Origin: Streptomyces alboflavus
Lineage (GTDB): Bacteria > Actinomycetota > Actinomycetes > Streptomycetales > Streptomycetaceae
Assembly: GCF_000716675.1 (NCBI RefSeq)
Contig: NZ_JNXT01000092.1
Location: 1-24,520, forward strand
Length of the DNA: 24,520 nucleotides
Direction: 5' to 3'
Of this stretch, positions 8,124 through 15,186 are shown piece by piece. The notes beneath the pieces are model-generated. The model ran no database searches. It worked only from the letters and a program-made list of their open reading frames with translations, and had not been told where the DNA came from. Within the stretch, counting starts at the first letter, position 1, and every line of letters starts with the position of its first letter. Both the position numbers and the translations under genes were made by a program.

Positions 8124-9232
8124 CCTCCACCGAGCCCACCACCGCCCCCGCTCCGACTGGCAGCGGGGACGACTCGATCGTCAAGAAGCTCTCCACCCTC
8201 GACCGCTACCTCGCGGTGTGGATCCTGCTCGCCATGGCCGTCGGCCTGGGCCTGGGCCGTCTGATCCCGGGCATGAACGACGCGCTCGCGAAGATCGAGA
8301 TCGGCGGTATCTCCCTGCCGATCGCGCTGGGCCTGCTGGTCATGATGTACCCGGTGCTGGCGAAGGTGCGCTACGACCGGCTCGACCGCGTGACCGGCGA
8401 CAAGAAGCTGATGGTCTCCTCGCTGGTCATCAACTGGATCGTGGGACCGGTGGTGATGTTCGCCCTGGCGTGGATCTTCCTGCCGGACCTGCCCGAGTAC
8501 CGCACGGGATTGATCATCGTTGGCCTGGCCCGCTGCATCGCCATGGTCATCATCTGGAACGACCTCGCCTGCGGCGACCGCGAGGCCGCCGCCGTCCTGG
8601 TCGCCCTCAACTCGGTCTTCCAGGTGCTGGCGTTCGGACTGCTGGGCTGGTTCTACCTCGACCTGCTGCCGCGCTGGATGAACCTCGGCGACGGTCAGGG
8701 GCTGGACGTGTCGGTGTGGCACATCGCGCTCAACGTCGTCATCTTCCTGGGCATCCCGCTGCTGGCCGGGTTCCTGACTCGCCGCATCGGCGAGCAGAAG
8801 CTGGGCCGTACCGACTACGAGCAGAAGTTCCTGCCGAAGATCGGGCCGTGGGCGCTGTACGGGCTGCTGTTCACGATCGTCATCCTCTTCGCCCTCCAAG
8901 GGAAGACGATCACCTCCCAGCCGGTCGACGTCATCCGGATCGCGCTGCCGCTGCTGGTCTACTTCGCCGTCATGTTCTTCGGCACGTTCCTGCTCGGCAA
9001 GGGCCTGGGCCTGGCCTACGACCGCACCGCGACGCTCGCCTTCACCGCGGCGGGCAACAACTTCGAGCTGGCCATCGCGGTCGCCATCGCCACCTTCGGC
9101 GTCACCAGCGGGCAGGCCCTGTCCGGCGTCGTCGGCCCGCTCATCGAAGTCCCGGTGCTGATCGGCCTGGTCTACGTCGCACTCGCCTGGCGCAGGAAGT
9201 TCGCCCCCGACGCGGTGACGACGGCCCCATGA
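8120..9232 (+). CDS. arsB: ACR3-family arsenite efflux permease
   Basis: Integral membrane antiporter that exports arsenite. The start is GTG 8120, overlapping the arsR stop; an upstream open frame inside arsR is not used. The 370-residue protein has about ten hydrophobic helices between residues 30 and 356 and a hydrophilic N-terminus. Family signatures are LARCIAMVIIWNDLACGD with the conserved C139, GNNFELAIA with E316, and GPLIEVPVLI with E343. These are the conserved cysteine and acidic residues associated with transport in ACR3, not the unrelated ArsB family, despite the gene name used in arsRBOCT. The stop overlaps the arsO start as ATGA (9229-9232). Confidence 0.95.
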   Translation: MTSTEPTTAPAPTGSGDDSIVKKLSTLDRYLAVWILLAMAVGLGLGRLIPGMNDALAKIEIGGISLPIALGLLVMMYPVLAKVRYDRLDRVTGDKKLMVSSLVINWIVGPVVMFALAWIFLPDLPEYRTGLIIVGLARCIAMVIIWNDLACGDREAAAVLVALNSVFQVLAFGLLGWFYLDLLPRWMNLGDGQGLDVSVWHIALNVVIFLGIPLLAGFLTRRIGEQKLGRTDYEQKFLPKIGPWALYGLLFTIVILFALQGKTITSQPVDVIRIALPLLVYFAVMFFGTFLLGKGLGLAYDRTATLAFTAAGNNFELAIAVAIATFGVTSGQALSGVVGPLIEVPVLIGLVYVALAWRRKFAPDAVTTAP

Positions 9233-10287
9233 CGCGGCACACGGATGTGGTGGTGGTCGGCGGCGGCCAGGCAGGGCTCGCCGCCGGCTACCACCTGCGC
9301 CGCCACCGCCTCGACTTCGTGATCCTGGACGCGGAGGCGGCGCCGGGCGGGGCCTGGCAGCACATGTGGGACTCCCTGCACCTGTTCTCCCCTGCCCAGT
9401 ACTCCTCGCTGCCCGGTCGGCTCATGCCCGCCCAACCGGGCGAGACGTACCCGGATACCGGACACGTGGTGAACTACCTCGCCGACTACGAGAAGCGCTA
9501 CGACCTGCCCATCCAGCACGGCACCCGCGTGGACGCCGTACGCCGCGACACAGACCGGCTCCTGGTCGAGGCGGACTCGGGCACGTGGCGGGCCCGCGCG
9601 GTCATCAGCGCCACCGGCACGTGGTCGCGGCCGTTCCTGCCCGCCGTCCCCGGCCGATCCGTCTTCACCGGACGGCAACTGCACACGGTGAACTACCGTT
9701 CTCCGGCCGACTTCGCCGGACAGCGCGTCCTTGTGGTCGGTGGCGGAAACTCCGGCGCCCAGATCGCCGCCGACCTCGCTCTCGACGGCCAGGTCGAGGT
9801 GACCTGGGTGACGCAGCGCCCGCCGCGGTTCCTGCCCGACGACATCGACGGCCGCGCCCTGTTCGACGTCGCCACCGCCCGCCGCCGCGCACTCGAGGCC
9901 GGCCGCAGCGACACCGGCGGCGTCGCCTCGCTCGGCGACATCGTGGCCGTGCCGCCCGTCCGCGCCGCCCGCGATGCTGGACTCCTCACCGCACAGCCGA
10001 TGTTCACCCAGCTCACCGCCACCGCTGTCCGATGGGCCGACGGCAGCACACGGGAAGCCGATGCGGTCATCTGGTGCACCGGTTTTCGTCCGGCCCTGGC
10101 CCACCTCGCCCCGCTGAACCTGCGCGGTGCGCGCGGCCACATCCCCACCGACGGAACCCGGGCTCTGGGCGAGCCGCGGCTGCACCTGCTCGGGTACGGC
10201 GACTGGACCGGCCCGGCCTCCGCGACCCTCATCGGTGTCGGCCGCCCGGCCAGGGACGCGGCCCGCGAGATCGCCGCCCTCATGTGA
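9229..10287 (+). CDS. arsO: Flavin-dependent monooxygenase-like protein ArsO
   Basis: Predicted FAD/NADPH oxidoreductase of the flavin-containing monooxygenase group, third gene of the arsR-arsB-arsO operon. The protein has 352 residues with an N-terminal FAD fold GGGQAG (11-16), a second nucleotide fold GGGNSG (171-176) and an ATGTW segment (128-132) between the domains. The start ATG 9229 overlaps the arsB stop. It is named from the Streptomyces arsRBOCT system, where arsO sits in this same position. Its exact reaction in arsenic metabolism is not settled; oxidation of trivalent or organic arsenicals is a reasonable guess, not something shown by the sequence. A strong hairpin terminator follows 30 bases downstream. 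Confidence 0.88.
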   Translation: MTRHTDVVVVGGGQAGLAAGYHLRRHRLDFVILDAEAAPGGAWQHMWDSLHLFSPAQYSSLPGRLMPAQPGETYPDTGHVVNYLADYEKRYDLPIQHGTRVDAVRRDTDRLLVEADSGTWRARAVISATGTWSRPFLPAVPGRSVFTGRQLHTVNYRSPADFAGQRVLVVGGGNSGAQIAADLALDGQVEVTWVTQRPPRFLPDDIDGRALFDVATARRRALEAGRSDTGGVASLGDIVAVPPVRAARDAGLLTAQPMFTQLTATAVRWADGSTREADAVIWCTGFRPALAHLAPLNLRGARGHIPTDGTRALGEPRLHLLGYGDWTGPASATLIGVGRPARDAAREIAALM

Positions 10288-10317
10288 GCTCTGGCAGTAG
10301 AAGCAGTGCTGCTGCCT

Positions 10318-10349
10318 CTGGCCCGCCCGGCTCGTGCCGGGCGGGCCAG
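10318..10349. terminator. Hairpin terminator after arsO
   Basis: A perfect 14-bp stem, CTGGCCCGCCCGGC (10318-10331) with its complement (10336-10349), closes a TCGT loop. It lies between the convergent arsO and arsN1 genes and can act in both directions. Together with the hairpin at 6279-6312 it exactly brackets the arsT-arsC/arsR-arsB-arsO cassette. Confidence 0.85.
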
Positions 10350-10420
10350 GGCTCTCGGCTAGGCGGCCTTGACCCGATCATCGAGGACGCCTGCACCCTC
10401 GCCGTCGCGCCGGTGCCTGG

Positions 10421-10936
10421 CTAGCTGATGGCTGGGCTGCGACGCTCGACGAGGACGACGTCGCGCCAGACCCCGTGATGACGACCGATCCGCTCCCGGG
10501 TACCGATGACTCGGAAGCCCGCGCGCTCATGCACGGCCAGGCTGGCCGTGTTCTCGGGGAAGATCCCGGACTGGATCGTCCAGATCCCCGCCTGCTCGGT
10601 GGACTCGATCAGCGCCTTGAGCAGAGCCGAGGCGATACCGCGTCCTCGCGCTGCGGGATGCACGTACACCGAGTGCTCGACGACTCCCGCGTACGCACAC
10701 CGGTCGGAGACCCGAGTCGCGGCAGCCCAGCCCAACACCGCGCCGTCGGCGTCCACGGCGGCGAAGCGGTGCTCACGCAGTTTCGCCGCGTCGAAGACGT
10801 CCCAGTCCGGCGCGGCGGTCTCGAACGTCGCGTTGCCCTCGTCGATCCCCGCCTGATAGATCGCCAGGACCGCCTCGGCGTGCGCGGCCTCCAGCGGCAC
10901 GATGACGACGGACGCCGGAGCGGGGTGTGCGGGCAT
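10421..10936 (-). CDS. arsN1: GNAT acetyltransferase, ArsN1/phosphinothricin acetyltransferase type
   Basis: Predicted to acetylate the amino group of arsinothricin or phosphinothricin-like glutamate analogues and so detoxify them. I place the start at ATG 10936 because AGGAGGAG lies about seven bases upstream on this strand; the frame is open further upstream but would run into arsR2. The protein has 171 residues with the family features IYQAGIDEGNATFET (26-40), the acetyl-CoA loop RGRGIA (97-102), a catalytic-region HSVYVHP (88-94) and the C-terminal HHGVWRDVVLVERRS (153-167) shared by ArsN1 and PAT enzymes. It sits 23 bases after the arsR2 stop and is probably cotranscribed with it, so arsenic-responsive control is likely. 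Substrate choice between arsenic and phosphorus analogues cannot be told from the sequence. Confidence 0.85.
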   Translation of the reverse strand: MPAHPAPASVVIVPLEAAHAEAVLAIYQAGIDEGNATFETAAPDWDVFDAAKLREHRFAAVDADGAVLGWAAATRVSDRCAYAGVVEHSVYVHPAARGRGIASALLKALIESTEQAGIWTIQSGIFPENTASLAVHERAGFRVIGTRERIGRHHGVWRDVVLVERRSPAIS

Positions 10937-10959
10937 GGCCGGCTCCTCCTGGGGGCGGG

Positions 10960-11334
10960 TCACCGTGCAGCGGTGGTCAGCAGCTGGCCCATCGCGACCA
11001 GCACGCTGGGCTCGACACGGTAGTAGACCCACGTCCCGCGCCGCTCGGAACTGAGCAGACCGGCGTCCTTGAGCTTCTTCAGGTGGTGGGAGACGGTCGG
11101 CTGCGAGACACCGACGTCGGAGATGTCGCACACGCACGCCTCGCCGCCCTCGTGCGAGGCGACCGCGGAGAACAACCGCAGACGGATCGGATCGCCGAGC
11201 GCCTTGAACATCTTCGCGGTCCGCTCGGCCTCCTCGGCCGTCAACGGGCGCTCGTTCAGCGGCGGGCAGCACGGCGCCACCGCCCCATCCGGCTGGTTCA
11301 GGACCGGCAGCTCCACCACACTCGAATTCGACAT
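10960..11334 (-). CDS. arsR: ArsR-family repressor with two cysteine pairs (ArsR2)
   Basis: A 124-residue winged-helix repressor; the recognition helix is near VSQPTVSHHLKKLKDAG (76-92). It carries both known types of ArsR arsenic ligand: a vicinal N-terminal pair C22-C23 (PCCPP), as in corynebacterial ArsR, and C67-x-C69 (EACVCD), the CVC motif of the E. coli type. The start ATG 11334 has no ribosome site and lies beside a 12-bp palindrome, so the message may be leaderless. It is divergent from the flavoprotein gene and cotranscribed with arsN1. Its likely operators (11337-11357 and 5382-5395) place it as regulator of the flavoprotein, arsN1 and arsM. Confidence 0.93.
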   Translation of the reverse strand: MSNSSVVELPVLNQPDGAVAPCCPPLNERPLTAEEAERTAKMFKALGDPIRLRLFSAVASHEGGEACVCDISDVGVSQPTVSHHLKKLKDAGLLSSERRGTWVYYRVEPSVLVAMGQLLTTAAR

Positions 11335-11442
11335 GCGTCAATATTGACATCCATCGAAGAGGTAGGGCAAGCTCTGAGGCGTCAAGGATATCGACAAACG
11401 TCGAAGCAGAAGATCGACGGCACCCTGCCAATGGAGCACCCG
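11335..11442. promoter_or_regulatory. Divergent arsR2 / flavoprotein promoter-operator region
   Basis: Contains the perfect 12-bp palindrome GTCAATATTGAC (11337-11348), which runs into TTGACATCCATCGA (11344-11357), the same box as upstream of arsM. Its first six bases are a consensus -35 (TTGACA) for the plus-strand gene. A second dyad, TCGAC-4-GTCGA, lies at 11391-11404. The layout fits ArsR dimers covering both divergent promoters. Confidence 0.65.
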
Positions 11443-12804
11443 ATGAACGAGCACACCCTCGCCACCACCCTGCCGACCGTGGTCATCGGCGCCGGCCCGA
11501 TCGGCCTGGCCGCCGCCTCCCAGCTCATCGAGCGCGGCATCGAGCCGCTGGTCCTGGAGGCCGGCGACGCCGCGGGCAGCGCCGTGCGCGAGTGGTCGCA
11601 TGTCCGCCTCTTCTCCACCTGGGCCGAAGTCGTCGACCCCGCCGCCGAGAAGCTCCTGGCCCCGACCGGCTGGGTCAAGCCCGACGGCGCCACCTACCCC
11701 ACCGGCGGCGACTGGGCCAGTAGGTACCTGCAGCCGCTCGCCGAAGTCCTCGGCGACACGGTCCGCTACGGCGCCCGCGTCACCGGCGTCTCCCGCACCG
11801 GCCGCGACCGCGTGGTCGACGCCGACCGCGAGCAGCAGCCCTTCACCGTGCACGTCCAGTTCGCCGACGGCCGCGAGGAGCGCCTCCTGGCGCGTGCCGT
11901 CATCGACGCCTCCGGTACATGGTCGACCCCGAGCCCGCTCGGCGGCGACGGCCTGCCCGCCCTCGGTGAGCGCTCGGCCGCCGACCGCGTGTCCTACCGC
12001 GTGCCCGACCTCAAGGACCCCGCCGTTCGTGCCCGTTACGCGGGCAAGCGCACCGCCGTCGTCGGCTCCGGCGCCTCCGCCTTCACCGCGCTCGCCTACA
12101 TCGCGGACCTGGCCAAGGAGGTCCCCGGCACGCACGCGGTGTGGATCCTGCGGCGCGGCATCTCCGGTTCCACTTTCGGTGGCGGCAGCGCCGACCAGCT
12201 CCCCGCCCGCGGTGCCCTGGGACTCGCCGCCAAGGCCGCGGTCGATGACGGATACGCGGACGCGGTCACCGGCTTCCGCACCGCCGCCGTCGAACGCGAC
12301 GGCGACCAGATCGTCCTCGTCGGCGAGGACGGCCGCCGCCTGGACCCGGTCGACGAGGTCATCGGCCTGACCGGCTTCCGCCCCGACCTGTCCTTCGTCA
12401 ACGAACTCCGCCTCGGCCTCGACGAGCGCCTCCAGGCCCCCGTCGAACTCGCCCCGCTCATCGACCCCAACGTCCACTCCTGCGGCACCGTCTACCCCCA
12501 CGGCGTCAACGAGCTCTCCCACCCGGAAACGGACGTCTACCTGGTCGGCATGAAGTCCTACGGCCGCGCCCCGACCTTCCTCGCCATGACCGGCTACGAG
12601 CAGGTCCGCTCCATCGCCGCCGCCCTCGCCGGCGACCAGGACGCCGCCGAACGCGTCGAGTTGACCCTGCCCGAGACCGGAGTGTGCGGCGGTGCTGGCC
12701 TCTTCGACGAGCCCCAGACCGAGGCATCGGACGGCGGCTGTTGCGGCGCACCGGCAACCCTCCAGATCGGAGTGGGCGCTCCCGCAACCTCCGGCGGTTG
12801 CTGA
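11443..12804 (+). CDS. Cysteine-tailed FAD/NAD(P)-binding oxidoreductase of the arsenic island
   Basis: I chose ATG 11443 because GGAG (11433-11436) lies six bases upstream; ATG 11431 is in frame but lacks a site. The 453-residue flavoprotein has an N-terminal FAD fold GAGPIG (16-21), DASGTW (155-160), a second nucleotide fold VVGSGASA (206-213) and LTGFRPD (309-315), the plan of two-dinucleotide flavoprotein monooxygenases. It is distinct from ArsO by length and sequence. Its C-terminal 40 residues are Cys/Gly-rich: C415, the vicinal pair C433-C434 and C453 as the last residue, a possible trivalent-arsenic site. Flavoproteins of this kind are common in actinobacterial ars islands, but no reaction is established that I can name. 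Expression is probably driven from the ArsR2 operator region. Confidence 0.82.
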   Translation: MNEHTLATTLPTVVIGAGPIGLAAASQLIERGIEPLVLEAGDAAGSAVREWSHVRLFSTWAEVVDPAAEKLLAPTGWVKPDGATYPTGGDWASRYLQPLAEVLGDTVRYGARVTGVSRTGRDRVVDADREQQPFTVHVQFADGREERLLARAVIDASGTWSTPSPLGGDGLPALGERSAADRVSYRVPDLKDPAVRARYAGKRTAVVGSGASAFTALAYIADLAKEVPGTHAVWILRRGISGSTFGGGSADQLPARGALGLAAKAAVDDGYADAVTGFRTAAVERDGDQIVLVGEDGRRLDPVDEVIGLTGFRPDLSFVNELRLGLDERLQAPVELAPLIDPNVHSCGTVYPHGVNELSHPETDVYLVGMKSYGRAPTFLAMTGYEQVRSIAAALAGDQDAAERVELTLPETGVCGGAGLFDEPQTEASDGGCCGAPATLQIGVGAPATSGGC

Positions 12805-12825
12805 CCCAAGCACAACCTTCAGCAC

Positions 12826-12870
12826 GCGCGGGGCCGCGACCGGAGCAGGGGACCGGTCGCGGCCCCGCGC
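12826..12870 (+). terminator. Strong hairpin terminator ending the arsenic island
   Basis: A perfect 18-bp stem, GCGCGGGGCCGCGACCGG (12826-12843) with its complement at 12853-12870, closes a nine-base loop. It lies 21 bases after the flavoprotein stop and is the last element that belongs clearly to the arsenic gene set. Confidence 0.85.
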
Positions 12871-12947
12871 TGCGCTCCCGGCCAACGAATCCGTGCGCGC
12901 GGCTTCAACACGTAGAACTTGACAGGGAACGCACCTGGGAGGACTCC

Positions 12948-13559
12948 ACGACCGTCGCGAATCACGAGTCTCTGACCCTGCGCGCGGTCTTCGACCACGA
13001 TGCCGAAGGCCGGGACACGAAGTGGACCTTCGCGGCCTACGAGACACCGGTCAGCGACCGCCTGTGGCACGGCACGGCTACCGCCTCCACACCCACCGCG
13101 ATCGTGAGCGCGCTGCTCGACGCGGTAGCCACCGAGAACGCTTGGGGCAGCGGCCTCTCCCCCACCGCTCCCGAGGCCGCCATCACCGAGGCGACCAGTC
13201 CGCTCACCGAAGCGGACTGGAAGCACACCGTCGACGGGCGCTACATCACTTGGGAGGCCCCTGGTCCCCAGGTAGGCGGCGTTCAGTTCGACGCCTTCGC
13301 CGCCCAGAAGGCAGACAGCCCGCTTCTCACCTGGACCATCTGGGGCGGCCACTCCATCCACCAACCGGCCTGGGCACTCCACCTGTCCGCGAAGGCCCCA
13401 GCAGCTCTGGTGCAGTACCTCACCTTCGAGATGGCCGAGGGTCAAGGAACCCGCCTTGTACGACCGGCAGCTGACGGCCCGGCGCTCCGCACCGCTCAAG
13501 CCCCTGCTCCCGTGGCTGCATTGTCACCGGTCGTGCAACGTCTCGGGCGCAGTCGATGA
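12948..13559 (+). CDS. DUF317-type protein with apparent ACG start
   Basis: Residues about 10-65 and 95-165 look like two DUF317 repeats: a WTFAAYETPVSDRLWHG segment followed by a TPTAIVSALLDAV helix, then WTIWGGHSIHQPAWALHLSA followed by PAALVQYLTFEMA. DUF317 proteins are frequent in streptomycete genomes and mobile elements; their function is unknown. The frame has no ATG, GTG or TTG near the N-terminus. The only well-placed ribosome site, GGGAGGA (12937-12943), is followed at normal spacing by ACG (12948), in frame. Either the start has mutated from ATG and the gene is dying, or it initiates inefficiently at ACG. From there the product is 203 residues. The next usable start, GTG near 13100, would remove the first repeat. 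Confidence 0.6.
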   Translation, partial: TTVANHESLTLRAVFDHDAEGRDTKWTFAAYETPVSDRLWHGTATASTPTAIVSALLDAVATENAWGSGLSPTAPEAAITEATSPLTEADWKHTVDGRYITWEAPGPQVGGVQFDAFAAQKADSPLLTWTIWGGHSIHQPAWALHLSAKAPAALVQYLTFEMAEGQGTRLVRPAADGPALRTAQAPAPVAALSPVVQRLGRSR

Positions 13560-13891
13560 GCCTCCCTCTGTGCAGATGATGATGCTTTATATCGGCCCCG
13601 ACATCATCGCCGCCGTTGGGAGCTCTGCTACGCCCCGTCGCGCGCCACGATGACGCACCCTCATGGTGCTACGTCACCTGGGTGATATTTGATGTGCCCT
13701 CTCGGTTCCCGGCCTCAATCACGCGCCGCGCAGCGCTAAGGTTCACCTGCGGCATGACCACCGCTCCCCGGAGACCCTTCGGCCCATTCCTCCAAGCTCG
13801 GGTGAACCGGTCAGTCATCGAACGGAACCGTACGAACTCGCATCGGATCTCGACCTGTCAGACGCCTTGGGCCGGGGCGTTCAGGAGAGCC
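13560..13891. other. Gene-free stretch before the first paralogue
   Basis: About 330 bases with no gene I can defend. The frame of the following gene is open back to 13616, but codon quality is poor, and the well-placed ribosome site (AGGAGAG, 13883-13889) belongs to ATG 13892. The segment around 13580-13600 (GATGATGATGCTTTATATCG) is locally AT-rich and could hold a promoter. No clear terminator is seen after the DUF317 gene. Confidence 0.4.
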
Positions 13892-14920
13892 ATGCCTGCT
13901 GGCGAACAATCCGTTCAGTCCGTTGCCCTACGCCGCCGCCAGTACACCGGCGAGACATTCCAGCAAGCTCGTCGGGCCATCGACCGGCTAGGTGCCGGTG
14001 CAGCACCAATCCCTGCTCCGCAAAGCCCCGCCCAAGAGCGGCTGGAGGCACGTGTATTCCTCAACCTGCTGGAGCACCGCAACCACTACACCCGATATCC
14101 CCTCGGCATCAAAGCGGTCCAGCCCGCTACGGACGGCATCACCCTCCACGTGGAGAGCGTAGAACGAGCCGCCGAGATCCTCTTCGCCCTTCTCCCCGTC
14201 CACTCACCGGGCGAAGAAGTGCACGGCCTGCCTGGTCTGCGCATCATCAATCGGCTACAGTCCGCGATCGAACTACAGGTGCTGAACCAACCGACCCGGC
14301 TTCGCCTGCGTGGTCTACCAGCATCACAGTGGCATCACGCAGAGCAGATCACGCTCTCCAAATGGATCGATCCGGACGCCACGCAGCTCTGTTGGCGCAC
14401 GGCGCCAAAGACGTGGACCCCAGCCGAGCGCGAACACATGACCGTATGGGAAGACGACTCCGATCCCTTCATCCGGATGTGCCTGCGCGGGAGCTGGCTC
14501 GGCAGCGCACTTCTGCGCCGCGCAGCCCTGCTCCACACGGTGGCCAACACCTACTTCGTCGACGGCTACCGCGGATCCGGACTCACCGCGATGAGATGGG
14601 TCATGCGGTCCTCGCACGCCCCTCAGCACGGGCCGGGCGCCCGCCATGCCGTCGCCGCACTGCTAGCCCCCGGCTACGGGCTACCGCTGCGGCTGATCAG
14701 ATTCCGCGGTGACACCGACGAAAGCTACGGCAGCGACCAACACTTCGTACTCGAAGACTCCGCCAAGACCGCCAGACTGGAGCTGCAGGCTTCCACCGAG
14801 AGGCCATCGGAGTTCCTCAGCCCCGAACTATGGAAGACAATTCTCCGCAGAATTCCTGCATCCCCGCCGAGCGACGAGCTACCTCACGTCGTCACGATCA
14901 GCCTGGGCAGCGTCAGCTAG
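13892..14920 (+). CDS. Protein of unrecognised family, paralogue 1 of 2
   Basis: I do not recognise a named family. The start ATG 13892 follows AGGAGAG at 13883-13889. The 342-residue soluble protein has no signal peptide or membrane segment. A short basic helical N-terminus (VALRRRQYTGETFQQARRAI, 11-30) is followed by a Pro/Ala linker and a mixed alpha/beta body. It shares features in the same order with the product of 15187-16281: GEEVHGLPGLRI (108-119), an AP-x-x-W segment (171-175), SWLGSALLRRAALLHT (201-216) and ALLAPGYGLPLRLIRF (256-271). The sequence tapers after residue 275. The two genes are probably an ancient tandem duplication. No nuclease, transferase or NTPase motif is visible, so no function is proposed. 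Confidence 0.7.
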   Translation: MPAGEQSVQSVALRRRQYTGETFQQARRAIDRLGAGAAPIPAPQSPAQERLEARVFLNLLEHRNHYTRYPLGIKAVQPATDGITLHVESVERAAEILFALLPVHSPGEEVHGLPGLRIINRLQSAIELQVLNQPTRLRLRGLPASQWHHAEQITLSKWIDPDATQLCWRTAPKTWTPAEREHMTVWEDDSDPFIRMCLRGSWLGSALLRRAALLHTVANTYFVDGYRGSGLTAMRWVMRSSHAPQHGPGARHAVAALLAPGYGLPLRLIRFRGDTDESYGSDQHFVLEDSAKTARLELQASTERPSEFLSPELWKTILRRIPASPPSDELPHVVTISLGSVS

Positions 14921-15186
14921 TCAGGAACTCCGGTCGATCAACCGCCCACAATGGACATAAGATCGACTGTCTGGGTGAACCATCGGCACGGTCGCGACCT
15001 GATTCCCTGCGTTGCACTAACATCCAGCGCAGGGCTTGGCGAGGTCCTACTTGCGCAGCGCTCACCCGACGGGGAACTGTGCGATGAGCCAACTCGGCTG
15101 GCATCGCGTTTCAGTTCAGCTTGTGCCTCACGGAAGCGCACCGCGCGACCTGGGTCGGGACAGGAACGCGGAGCGGAAAGACAACC

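Noticed and set aside
5449..10936. Arsinothricin biosynthesis cluster, suggested by arsM plus arsN1.
   Set aside because: No radical-SAM arsL-type gene is present, and the genes lie on different transcripts; resistance explains the set better.
11338..13047. Long open frame of 569 codons on the minus strand.
   Set aside because: It is the antisense shadow of the flavoprotein gene, with low-complexity G/A/V-rich translation and no family features. The same applies to the minus-strand frames at 1866-2819 and 3545-4924.
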